Source of the DNA: Mangrovihabitans endophyticus
GTDB lineage: Bacteria > Actinomycetota > Actinomycetes > Mycobacteriales > Micromonosporaceae
Reading direction: 5' to 3'
Length of the DNA stretch: 64,000 bases
Assembly: GCF_014646155.1 (NCBI RefSeq)
Contig: NZ_BMMX01000004.1
Span: forward strand, 164,980 to 228,979
Each line of letters begins with the position of its first letter. Within the stretch, counting starts at the first letter, position 1. Of this stretch, positions 33,918 to 42,182 are shown one piece after another. The position numbers were made by a program, and so were the translations under genes. Below the pieces are notes generated by a model. That model was not told the origin of the DNA and did not search any database. It was given only the letters and a program-made list of their open reading frames with translations.

Positions 33918-34556
33918 CTACTCGGCCCGCGAACCCAGCAGGGTGAGTCCCTCCGTGGGCGTGATGGCCGCGTGCACACGACGGTCGTGCGGCTCGGCCG
34001 GGACCGCGTCGAGCAGCTCGCCGTCGTGCAGCAACGCGACCACGAACGGGGCCGTACGTGGTCCGGTGTGATTCCTCGCGAGCGCGTCCAGGCGTGACAG
34101 TGCTCGGTCGTACGACCCGCCGCCGCGGCCCATCCGCAGCCCTGCTCGGTCGACGGCGAGTGCCGGCACCACCACCAGCGAGGCTCGTGTCACCGCCGCG
34201 GGGCCAAGCCGGGGACCGGTTGGCTCACGCAGACCGTACGGGCCGGCCGTCCATCCGCCGTGGTGCTCGGACCAGTCCAGATCACCGTCGGGAAGCAGCA
34301 CGGGAAGGAGTAGTCGTGTCATGGAGGCCAGCGCGTCCGGCAGGTCGGGCCCGCCCGGTTCGCTCCCCACGGGTGCGTATGCCGCGGTCCACGAGGGGCG
34401 CAGGGATGCGACCAGGTCGCCCAAGGCGGCACGGACAGTGACCGCCGCTGCCCGGCGGTCTTCCGGCAGAATTCCGCGACGCCTTGTAATCAGGCGGTTC
34501 CTTAGAGCAGTCTTGACCGTGCGGACGTCGTTCCGTTCGTGGGCGAAATCCGGCAT
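33918..34556 (-). CDS. 5-formyltetrahydrofolate cyclo-ligase
   Basis: A 212-aa folate enzyme converting 5-formyl-THF to 5,10-methenyl-THF with ATP. Seen: LRNRLITRRRGILPEDRR near the N-terminus, YAPVGSEPGGPDL, and the signature VVPALAVDRAGLRMGRGGGSYDRAL. ATG 34556 selected, preceded by AGGGGG; an upstream in-frame ATG at 34592 lacks support. Divergent from the GGDEF gene. Confidence 0.9.
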   Translation of the reverse strand: MPDFAHERNDVRTVKTALRNRLITRRRGILPEDRRAAAVTVRAALGDLVASLRPSWTAAYAPVGSEPGGPDLPDALASMTRLLLPVLLPDGDLDWSEHHGGWTAGPYGLREPTGPRLGPAAVTRASLVVVPALAVDRAGLRMGRGGGSYDRALSRLDALARNHTGPRTAPFVVALLHDGELLDAVPAEPHDRRVHAAITPTEGLTLLGSRAE

Positions 34557-34637
34557 GCAACACCCCCTGTCTAAAACCGGCAAACGGCGCACACTATGTC
34601 AGCATCGCTGCAAAGAGGGCCGCCCCCGGGAGGTAGC

Positions 34638-36749
34638 GTGACGCTGCGTGGCCGACTCACTTCCGCTTTCCTTGCGGTGGTGCTCGGCCCGGTGCTCCTC
34701 GGCGCTCTGTTCGTCGGCATCACGGTGACGGCCGTGAGTCGAGACCGCGCACTGGACCGGCTGGCGCACGCCGCCACCACGGTACGCACCTCCATGAGCG
34801 CGGTGTGCCGACAGCTCCAAGCGGTTGCGGACGCCGTCGCGACGCTGCCCGTCGACGACCGTGCCGCAGCCGCGGAGCAACTGACGCGGCGCGGTCTGGC
34901 CAGTGACATCCGGACCGATGAGAACGGCGCGCAGGAGATTACGGCGGAGTGGCGCGACTGCGCCGCACCGGCGGACAGCGGCGTCGTGGCCATCTTCGCG
35001 CGTTCCGGCGCAGGTGACCACGCCGTGCTCGCGGGGCAGCTAGTCGACGCCGGGTTCGTCGAGCGGCTGGCCGGTTCCAGCGGCAGCGACGTGACGTTGC
35101 TGGCCGGAGACGGCACGGGCGTCTCGGCAGTGCACAGCAGCATCGCTCCGGGTGCCCGCTCCGGGGTGGCGATCGCCGCCGGTCATTCGGCGGCCGGCGG
35201 CCTGCCGGCGGTTGCGGCCCGCACCGACGACGGCGGACGGTACGTGTGCCGTCTGCCCGCCGAAGCCGGTCAGCCGCTTCCGTTGGCGGTCTCGGTGCCG
35301 GCCGCACGGCAGCACGACCTTTATGCCATTCTTGCCGGGATAGTGCTGTTCGTTGCCGCGGTGACCGCGGTGGTTGCGCGCTGGCTCGCGAGCTCCACCA
35401 CCCGGCCGCTGGCCGACTTGGCCCACGCCACCGACCGGGTGGCCGGTGGTGAACTGGCCACCCGCGTGCCGATCGCACGCGACGACGAACTGGGCCGGGT
35501 GGCCCGGTCCTTCAACCGCATGACCCAGCGGCTGCAGTCGTACGTGCAAGCGTTGACCGCCAGCCGGGATCAGATGCGCGGCCACCTCGCGGTCCTGGGC
35601 GACACCCTGTCCAGCACCCACGACCTCGCCCGGATCCTCCGGCTCATCCTGCAGACCGCCATGTCCGTGGCCGGCGCGCGAGCGGGGGTGGTGCTGCTCA
35701 CCGACGCTTCCGGCCACCAGTTGGTGGCCCGCTGCGCCGAGGGTCTGGCCGGTCGATGGGCGGTGCCGGAATCCGAGCTGAGCCGGCTGCGGGTGCCGCT
35801 CGGCCACGGTGTGCTGGGCGGCGTGGCAGCCCACGGCACGGCCCGCCGAGGGAGGGGCGGCGACCTGTCCGCGGACAGCGGCGAACCGGGCTGCCGCTCC
35901 TATCTGGCCGTGCCCATCTGCGCCCCCACCGCCGACGTCCCGGCCGCGATGGGCAACGCCGCGTCAACCGCCTCGCCGCAGGTGTTCGGGGTGCTCGCCC
36001 TCTATGACCGGCTCGGCGCGGACGAGTTCGACGACGCCGACGAGCTGACGCTGCGCACGCTCGCCGCGCAGACCGGCGTCGCGGTGCACAACGTGCGGGT
36101 GCACGAGGAGGCGCAGCGCCTCTCGCTCACCGACCCGCTGACCGGCCTGTGGAACTACCGCTACCTGCACGAGTCGCTGCGGCGGGAGGTGGAGCGCGCG
36201 AGCCGGTTCGGGCGCATGCTCACGGTTCTGGTGCTCGATCTGGATCACTTCAAGAGCGTGAACGACACCCATGGGCATGCCGCCGGGGATCAGGTGCTCG
36301 CGGAATTCGCGCGCCGGGTCCGGTCCGGCCTGCGCGAGGTGGACCTGGCCTTCCGACAGGGCGGCGAGGAGTTCGTCGCGCTGCTTCCGGAAACCGACGC
36401 CTACGGCGGCGTCACGGTTGCCGAGCGGATCGGCGCCGCGATCCGAGACGTGCCGGTGCCGATCTCGCCGAACCGGGTGGAGTCCGACGATGGGCAAGAC
36501 GATGGGCAACCGGTCGAGGCCATCGCGATCAGCGTGTCGATCGGCGTCGCCGTCTATCCCGATCATGGTGGGTCGGTGCAGCAGGTGCTGGCGGCGGCGG
36601 ACCGGGCGCTCTACGCCGCGAAGAAGGCCGGCCGGGACACGTACCGGCTGGCTGAACGAGGTTCGGCGGACGCCGGAGCCGGGCAATTCGATCAGGTCCC
36701 TGTCGCGCCCGCAGGGCCGCAGCCGTCACGGATACGCGGTGGCGGATAG
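34638..36749 (+). CDS. Membrane diguanylate cyclase: HAMP-GAF-GGDEF
   Basis: A 703-aa c-di-GMP synthase. Order: transmembrane helix (about 8-32), extracytoplasmic sensor region to about 225, second helix (about 228-252), HAMP (about 253-305), GAF (about 325-490) and GGDEF (about 505-665). The active site is GGEEF (575-579) with LDLDHFKSVNDTHGH upstream. An RxxD inhibitory I-site (REVD) sits five residues before GGEEF, so product feedback is expected. GTG 34638 has GGGAGG 4 nt upstream. No phosphodiesterase domain is fused. It lies between the folate gene and galU. Confidence 0.9.
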   Translation: MTLRGRLTSAFLAVVLGPVLLGALFVGITVTAVSRDRALDRLAHAATTVRTSMSAVCRQLQAVADAVATLPVDDRAAAAEQLTRRGLASDIRTDENGAQEITAEWRDCAAPADSGVVAIFARSGAGDHAVLAGQLVDAGFVERLAGSSGSDVTLLAGDGTGVSAVHSSIAPGARSGVAIAAGHSAAGGLPAVAARTDDGGRYVCRLPAEAGQPLPLAVSVPAARQHDLYAILAGIVLFVAAVTAVVARWLASSTTRPLADLAHATDRVAGGELATRVPIARDDELGRVARSFNRMTQRLQSYVQALTASRDQMRGHLAVLGDTLSSTHDLARILRLILQTAMSVAGARAGVVLLTDASGHQLVARCAEGLAGRWAVPESELSRLRVPLGHGVLGGVAAHGTARRGRGGDLSADSGEPGCRSYLAVPICAPTADVPAAMGNAASTASPQVFGVLALYDRLGADEFDDADELTLRTLAAQTGVAVHNVRVHEEAQRLSLTDPLTGLWNYRYLHESLRREVERASRFGRMLTVLVLDLDHFKSVNDTHGHAAGDQVLAEFARRVRSGLREVDLAFRQGGEEFVALLPETDAYGGVTVAERIGAAIRDVPVPISPNRVESDDGQDDGQPVEAIAISVSIGVAVYPDHGGSVQQVLAAADRALYAAKKAGRDTYRLAERGSADAGAGQFDQVPVAPAGPQPSRIRGGG

Positions 36750-36800
36750 TCTCGCGGCATGTCGGGCACGATCCAAGCAAAGGTGCGGTGACCGAGAACT

Positions 36801-37712
36801 ATGACGACGAACGTGAACGCGACCGGCCGTCGGGCCGTGAAGGCGGTCATCCCCGCGGCCGGGCTGGCCACCAGGTTCCTGCCGGCCACGAAGGCCGTGC
36901 CGAAGGAACTCCTCCCGGTTGTCGATCGCCCGGTGTTGCAGTACATCGTCGAGGAGGCCGCTGCCGCGGGAATCTCCGATGTCCTGCTCGTCACCGGACG
37001 CGGCAAGACATCGATGGTCGATCACTTCGATCGCCGTCCCGACGTCGAGGCCCGGCTGGAGGAGAAGGGAGACGAGGAACGTCTCGCGGCGGTACGCCGC
37101 ACGAGCGAACTCGCCGACATCTACACCTGTCGGCAGGGTGAGCCGCTCGGCCTCGGCCACGCGGTCGGCGTGGCGGCATCGCATGTCGGCGACAACGCGT
37201 TCGCGGTGCTGCTGGGCGACGAGTTCGTCGACGAAGCGCAGCCCCTGCTGCCCGACATGCTGGACCTCCAGGCGCGGACCGGCGGCATCGTGCTCGCCTT
37301 CATCGAGGTCGACGCGTCGGAGACGTCGCGGTACGGCATCGCCTCGGTGCGTCCGTCGTCGCTGGGCGAGAACATCGTCGAGGTGACGGGACTCGTGGAG
37401 AAGCCGTCCCCGGAAGAGGCGCCCAGCAACCTCGCGGTGCTCGGACGCTACGTGCTTCCCGGCGCGATCTTCGAGACCATCGCCGCCACCAAGCCGGGCA
37501 GCGGTGGCGAGATCCAGCTCACCGACGCCATGGCGCAGATGCTCGCGGACGGCACCCCGGTGCACGCGGTCATCTACCGCGGGCACCGCTACGACACCGG
37601 AATGCCCCTCGGCTACCTGCAGGCCGTGGTGCAGCTAGCCGCGAAGCGGCCGGACCTCGGGCCGGACTTCGTGCGCTGGCTGGCCGAGTTCGTGAAGAGT
37701 CAGCAGGGATGA
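36801..37712 (+). CDS. galU: UTP--glucose-1-phosphate uridylyltransferase
   Basis: A 303-aa enzyme making UDP-glucose for cell-wall and exopolysaccharide synthesis. Nucleotide-binding motif IPAAGLATRFLPATKAVPKELLPV near residue 14, then VDRPVLQYIVEEA, LLGDEFVDE and VTGLVEKPSPEEAPSNLAVLGRYV, with C-terminal GHRYDTGMPLGYLQAVVQ. ATG 36801. Overlaps the glp/moeA gene by ATGA; the four-gene order galU-glp-rimJ-sepX is conserved in actinobacteria. Confidence 0.95.
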   Translation: MTTNVNATGRRAVKAVIPAAGLATRFLPATKAVPKELLPVVDRPVLQYIVEEAAAAGISDVLLVTGRGKTSMVDHFDRRPDVEARLEEKGDEERLAAVRRTSELADIYTCRQGEPLGLGHAVGVAASHVGDNAFAVLLGDEFVDEAQPLLPDMLDLQARTGGIVLAFIEVDASETSRYGIASVRPSSLGENIVEVTGLVEKPSPEEAPSNLAVLGRYVLPGAIFETIAATKPGSGGEIQLTDAMAQMLADGTPVHAVIYRGHRYDTGMPLGYLQAVVQLAAKRPDLGPDFVRWLAEFVKSQQG

Positions 37713-39019
37713 CCGCCGCGGCCGATGCCGAGGCGGCCGCCAACGAGCTGATGCCTCTCGCCGAGTACCTGGGCAGCGTGCTGCGCAGGCTCCGCGCGCT
37801 GCCTCCGCTCGACCTCGACCTCACCCAGGCGCACGGCAACGTCCTCGCCGTCGACGTGCTGGCACCGCACCCGTTCCCGGCCTTTGACCAGGCCGCGATC
37901 GACGGTTACGCGGCGCGCTGGGAAGATCTCGCGGCGGCCGGCCGCGTCGGCTCGCACCCGTCTTTCGGCCGTCTGGAGTCAGGCCCCCGACCGGTGCGGC
38001 TCAACGTGGTCGGCGACCTCGGCGCCGCGAGCTGGCGGCCGGTACGCCTGACGCCGGGCACCTGCTTCTCGGTGGCGGCCGGGGCGCCGCTGCCGATCGG
38101 GGCCGACGTGGTCGTGCCGGTGCACTGGACCGATCAGGGCATGGCGGCGGTGGAGATCCTGCACGCCCCCCGCCGCGGTTCCGGGCTGCGGCGGGCCGGT
38201 GACGAGGTATCCGTCGGGCAGATGCTCGCCTCGGCCGGAACGTACGTGACCCCGCCGCTGGTCGCCGTGTTCGCCGCGGCCGGCATCGGGCATGTCGTGG
38301 TCCGGCCCAGCCCGCGCGTGATCGTGGTGGCCACCGGCGACGAACTCGTCGACGTGGGCCGCCCCAGCCAACCCGGGCAGGTGGTGGACGCCAACTCCCA
38401 CGCGTTGACCGCCGCCGCCGTGGAGGCCGGTGCCCTGGCGTACCGGATCGGCATCTGCGACGACGACCCGGAAGGGCTGCGCGGCCTGCTGGAGGACCAG
38501 ACCCTCCGAGCCGATCTGATCATCACGACCGGCGGGACCGGCAACGGCCCCGGCGACATGCTGCGCCGGGTGCTGTCCCGGCGCGACGCGGGACGCGGGG
38601 TGGTGGACTTCACCGACGTGGCGCTGTCTCCCGGCACCGCCCTGGGATTCGGCACGGTCGGTGGCGAGGAGGTCCCGGTGGTGTGCCTGCCCGGCGAACC
38701 GGGCGCCGCCCTGATCGGCTTCGAAGTGCTCGCCCGGCCGGTGATCCAGTTGCTGGCCGGTGCCGAACCGATGTTCCGGCGCAGCGTCAAGGCGCACCTG
38801 CTGGAGACCGTGTCGTCCCCCGGCGGGCTGCGCGAATTCCGGCCCGCGCACGTGTCCGAGCGCCGTGGTGGCGGACATACCGTGCAACCGCTGGCCGGTG
38901 GGCCGTACACTCTCTCCGGCCTTGCCGGAGCCAACGGCCTGCTCGTGCTGGGCGAGCGGGTCACCTCGGCCGCTGCCGGGTCGACTGTCGACGTGCTGCT
39001 CCTCGACCGGAGGCGATGA
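37709..39019 (+). CDS. glp: MoeA/gephyrin-like protein, probable divisome protein Glp
   Basis: A 436-aa MoeA-fold protein: PFPAFDQAAIDGYA, the central MoCF_biosynth domain VVATGDELVDVG and TGGTGNGPGDMLRRVL, and the C-terminal beta-barrel domain. By fold it resembles molybdopterin molybdotransferase. No other molybdenum-cofactor gene is in the window, and this locus (galU-X-rimJ-membrane protein) corresponds to corynebacterial Glp, a gephyrin-like FtsZ-binding protein with membrane receptor GlpR. MoeA enzymatic activity cannot be excluded. Overlaps both neighbours by ATGA. Confidence 0.85.
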   Translation: MTAAADAEAAANELMPLAEYLGSVLRRLRALPPLDLDLTQAHGNVLAVDVLAPHPFPAFDQAAIDGYAARWEDLAAAGRVGSHPSFGRLESGPRPVRLNVVGDLGAASWRPVRLTPGTCFSVAAGAPLPIGADVVVPVHWTDQGMAAVEILHAPRRGSGLRRAGDEVSVGQMLASAGTYVTPPLVAVFAAAGIGHVVVRPSPRVIVVATGDELVDVGRPSQPGQVVDANSHALTAAAVEAGALAYRIGICDDDPEGLRGLLEDQTLRADLIITTGGTGNGPGDMLRRVLSRRDAGRGVVDFTDVALSPGTALGFGTVGGEEVPVVCLPGEPGAALIGFEVLARPVIQLLAGAEPMFRRSVKAHLLETVSSPGGLREFRPAHVSERRGGGHTVQPLAGGPYTLSGLAGANGLLVLGERVTSAAAGSTVDVLLLDRRR

Positions 39020-39660
39020 TGCTGGGCTCCACGACCGGGTGGCCCGTCGTCTTGGCAGACGGACCCGTCGTGTTGCGCCCCTACCGGCGCGGTGACGCCG
39101 GAAGCTGGTCGGAGGTGCGCATCGCGAACCAGCAATGGCTGACCCCCTGGGAATCGGCGCCACCCGGACCGTGGGCCGAGATGAACTCGGCGCGGGCCTA
39201 CCTCTACGCCTACCGGGACATGCGCCGGGCCGCGCGGCGGGGCGAAAGCATGCCGTTCGCCGTCTGCCTGCGCACCGACGACGGTCGGGAGAACCTGGTC
39301 GGCCACATCAACTTGGGAAACATCGTCCGGCGTGCGTTCAGCTCCGCGTACGCCGGTTACTGGATCGACTCCCGGGTGGCCGGTCGCGGCATCATGCCGA
39401 CGGCGCTGGCACTCGCGGTGGATCACGCCTTCGGGCCGGGAGGTTTGCACCGCGTCGAGGTGAACATTCGCCCCGAGAACCGACCCAGCCGCCGCGTGGT
39501 GGAGAAACTCGGCTTCCGTGAGGAGGCGTACCACCCGCGCTACATGCACATCGACGGCGCCTGGCGTGATCATCTCGGTTACGCGATGACGAGCGAGGAG
39601 GTCGCCGCGGAAGGCGGCCTGTTGGCGCGCTGGCGCCGTCTGCGGGCCGCCGCGAGCTGA
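39016..39660 (+). CDS. GNAT acetyltransferase, RimJ-like
   Basis: A 214-aa GNAT-fold N-acetyltransferase of the ribosomal-protein-alanine acetyltransferase type: GPVVLRPYRRGDAGSWSEVR, VGHINLGNIVRRAFSSAYAG, the acetyl-CoA loop DSRVAGRGIMPTALAL and NIRPENRPSRRVVEKLGF. Substrate unproven; Mycobacterium rimJ (Rv0995) is at the same place. ATG 39016 overlaps the upstream stop and has GGAGG upstream. Confidence 0.9.
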   Translation: MMLGSTTGWPVVLADGPVVLRPYRRGDAGSWSEVRIANQQWLTPWESAPPGPWAEMNSARAYLYAYRDMRRAARRGESMPFAVCLRTDDGRENLVGHINLGNIVRRAFSSAYAGYWIDSRVAGRGIMPTALALAVDHAFGPGGLHRVEVNIRPENRPSRRVVEKLGFREEAYHPRYMHIDGAWRDHLGYAMTSEEVAAEGGLLARWRRLRAAAS

Positions 39661-39828
39661 CGCCGAGGACCGCGGCGAACCCGGCATATCTGATCATCTG
39701 GCACGGTCCATCCCGGCGCGGCGCGCGCATTTGCGCAGCTCGGACGCTTAGTCTCTGGGTGATTGGGACCAGCGGCGATACCCCGTGCCCATGTCAGGGG
39801 AGCCGCAAAGGCTGACGGGAGGGGTGAG

Positions 39829-40572
39829 GTGCCCACCTCGGTGCTCCTCGCTGTCCTCACCGCGGCAGGGCTGCTCGCGCTCGCGCCGGCACTGGTGCGC
39901 CGGTACGACGCGACGGAGCGACTCGTCGCGGAGCGGGCGCTGTCGACGGCACGGGTGCTGACGCGCCACCGTCGGCGCCGAACCGTGCCTGGCCGCCGTC
40001 CGGTCAACCCCGGACGCGAGGTGACGGTTACGGTACCTCCTCCGTCCGGGGACGCGGCACCGCCCCGGCGGCGCCTGCGCCTGGTCACTGGGCGTCGTCC
40101 GGTCCGGCACATCCCGGCACGTCGGCACACGCCCGCCGTGGTCCGGCGTCGCCGTGTCTTCGCGGCGTTGCTGCTGCTCAACATCATCGAGTTGATCGGC
40201 GTGCTCGCGGTCGGACCGGGATTCTGGATCGGTTTCGCGGCCACCGCCACCCTGTTGGTCGTGTACTTGGTGCACTTGCGCAACCGCGCACTCGCGGACC
40301 GTCGCCGGCGCCGGGCGCAGGCACGCGAGGCGGCGTGGCTCGCCGCGCGGCAGGCGGATGTGCGGCGTGCCCAGGCCCGCCGGGCGGCGGCCCGTCGGGA
40401 GGCGCAGCGGCGTCTGGCGGCGCAGAAGGAGGCCGTACGGCGGGCGGCGATGGGCCTGGACGGCGACGCGCCGGCGGCCACGAACGGCGGCTCGGTGTCC
40501 TACCGTCGCCGGGGCGGACTGCGCGGACGGCCGTACGAAGCAGGCGGTCGCGGGGCTTCCCACACGGCGTGA
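39829..40572 (+). CDS. sepX: SepX/GlpR-like division membrane protein
   Basis: A 247-aa membrane protein: helix at the N-terminus (residues 3-20), a long basic linker, two adjacent helices (about 110-130 and 135-152) and a very Arg/Ala-rich C-terminal coiled coil (QADVRRAQARRAAARREAQR). Streptomyces SepX and corynebacterial GlpR occupy the same locus and stabilise the division ring together with Glp. GTG 39829 preceded by GGGAGGGG. A TAGTCT -10 candidate lies near 39749. Confidence 0.78.
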   Translation: MPTSVLLAVLTAAGLLALAPALVRRYDATERLVAERALSTARVLTRHRRRRTVPGRRPVNPGREVTVTVPPPSGDAAPPRRRLRLVTGRRPVRHIPARRHTPAVVRRRRVFAALLLLNIIELIGVLAVGPGFWIGFAATATLLVVYLVHLRNRALADRRRRRAQAREAAWLAARQADVRRAQARRAAARREAQRRLAAQKEAVRRAAMGLDGDAPAATNGGSVSYRRRGGLRGRPYEAGGRGASHTA

Positions 40573-40648
40573 CCGGCGCGCCGGGATCCGGTTCGCTGCC
40601 GCGCCCGGCGACCTGCTAGCCTTGCTGCGGCTTCGAGTTCGGGGCCAA

Positions 40649-40722
40649 GGGGCTGTGGCGCAGACTGGTAGCGCACCTCGTTCGCATCGAGGGGGTCAGG
40701 GGTTCAAATCCCCTCAGCTCCA
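40649..40722 (+). tRNA. tRNA-Ala (anticodon CGC)
   Basis: A 74-nt cloverleaf: acceptor GGGGCTG/CAGCTCC with the alanine identity pair G3:U70, anticodon stem CCTCG/CGAGG with loop TTCGCAT (anticodon CGC, reading GCG), T-arm AGGGG-TTCAAAT-CCCCT, discriminator A. The CCA end is not encoded (CCC follows). A TAGCCT -10 at 40617-40622 would initiate a short leader. Confidence 0.95.
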
Positions 40723-40796
40723 CCCAGGCGCATCCATGGGCAGGCTCTGTTCCGGCCATGTTTGTTCCCCCTGCGGTGTCGCGGTGGCGTTGCTTC

Positions 40797-41042
40797 TCAG
40801 GGGTTTGGCGTCTCTCGGTAGAGGCAGAACGGGTGGCCCGCCGGGTCCAGCATGACGCGTACGTCGTCCTGGTATTGCGTGTCGGCCAAGCGTGCCCCCA
40901 GCGACTCGGCGTCCGCCACCGCCGTGGTCAGGTCCGGGACTTCGATGTCGACGTGCATCATCATCTGCTGACGCCCGTCCTCCGGCGGCCACACCGGTGG
41001 GACGTAGTGTCGGGAACGCTGGAACAAGACGTATGTCGTGAG
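40797..41042 (-). pseudogene. Truncated VOC/glyoxalase-like gene remnant
   Basis: The frame encodes the C-terminal half of a VOC-fold protein: LFQRSRHYVPPVWPPEDG, MMMHVDIEVPDLTTAVADAE and VRVMLDPAGHPFCLYRE. Full-length members are about 120-130 aa; here only about 76-80 residues precede the adjacent dehydrogenase stop at 41062, with no ATG/GTG, only TTG, as a start. The 5' half is missing, so this is probably a deletion scar between the tRNA and the dehydrogenase gene. Confidence 0.7.
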
Positions 41043-41061
41043 CTGCGGCCGAGCACGCCGC

Positions 41062-42078
41062 TCAGTCCTGGACCCGGACGACGGTCTTCAGCACCGACGG
41101 ATCGGTGTGCCCCATTTTCAGCGCCGCCTCCGCGTCCTTTAGCGGCAACCGGGCGCCGACCAGCGCGTCGAGGTCGATCCGCCGCGACGACGCTAGCCCG
41201 ATCGCATCGGGATAGGTGTGGGCGTACCGGAAAGTGCCGGTCACGGTGAGTTCCCGGTTCTGGATGAGGGAGACCGGCAGGTTCTGTTCCGCGGTGGGGC
41301 CCATGCCGACCAGTACGGCGTGCCCGAGCGGCTGCAGGGCGCGCACGCCGGCGGTCACCACGGGCGGGGCACCGCTGCACTCCAGCAGGATGTCCGGCCG
41401 GAAAGCGGCGTAGTCGACGTCGTTGCGGGCGTCGATCACCTCGTCGGCGTCGAACCGTTCGGCGGCGGCGAGCCGGTCCGGGTGCACATCGGCCAGGCCG
41501 ACCCATCCGGCCCCGGCCGCCCGGGCGGCGAGGGCGCAGAGCACGCCGATCGGTCCGGCGCCGGTGACCAGCACACGGGATCCGAGGCCGGTGCCGGCTC
41601 GGCGGTTGGCCCACAGCCCGACGGACAGCGGCTCGATCAGGGCGGCGGCGTCGTCGGACAACCCGTCGGGCACCGGGTGTGCGAAGGCGGCGTTGACCGC
41701 GACGAAGTGGGCGAGCGACCCGTCGATCGGCGGTGTGGCGAAGAACGCGACGTTCGGGCACAGGTTGTACGACCCGCGGCGGCACTGGTCACAACGCCCG
41801 CAGGGGACGCCGGGCTCGACGGCGACACGTTGCCCGGCCCGAAGTGCGGAGTCTCCGGGCTCGACCACGACGCCGGAGGACTCGTGGCCGAGCACCATCG
41901 GCGCCCGGACCACATGGTCACCGATCCGGCCGTGCTCGTAGTAGTGCACGTCTGAGCCGCAGATGCCCACGGACTCGATCCGCACCACGACCTCGTCGGG
42001 GCCGGGTGTCGGCATGGGCCGGTCTTCGATGCGCAGGTCACCGATGCCGTGCAGGACCGCCGCGAGGTTTGTTGCCAT
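41062..42078 (-). CDS. Zinc-dependent alcohol (polyol/sorbitol-type) dehydrogenase
   Basis: A 338-aa medium-chain dehydrogenase. Catalytic zinc residues: Cys in VGICGSDVHYYEHG, HE in LGHESSG and Glu in LIEPLSVGL. The structural zinc site is the cysteine cluster GVPCGRCDQCRRGSYNLC. NAD(P) motif VLVTGAGPIGVLCAL. The SDVHYY motif is typical of sorbitol/xylitol dehydrogenases; the substrate is unproven. The 3' end abuts the VOC remnant. Confidence 0.9.
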   Translation of the reverse strand: MATNLAAVLHGIGDLRIEDRPMPTPGPDEVVVRIESVGICGSDVHYYEHGRIGDHVVRAPMVLGHESSGVVVEPGDSALRAGQRVAVEPGVPCGRCDQCRRGSYNLCPNVAFFATPPIDGSLAHFVAVNAAFAHPVPDGLSDDAAALIEPLSVGLWANRRAGTGLGSRVLVTGAGPIGVLCALAARAAGAGWVGLADVHPDRLAAAERFDADEVIDARNDVDYAAFRPDILLECSGAPPVVTAGVRALQPLGHAVLVGMGPTAEQNLPVSLIQNRELTVTGTFRYAHTYPDAIGLASSRRIDLDALVGARLPLKDAEAALKMGHTDPSVLKTVVRVQD

Positions 42079-42182
42079 GGTCCGAGCCTGCCTCGCGTAC
42101 GGGCGGGAGGCAACCTGCCGGAAATGAGAATCTCGTGGCTTTTACGTGGTACCTCTTAAAAGTCAGCTTCGGAGGTGACCCC

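Noticed and set aside
40700..40722. tRNA 3' end as an attachment site with a second copy
   Set aside because: No repeated copy of the T-arm/acceptor sequence was noticed in the window and no integrase gene is present.
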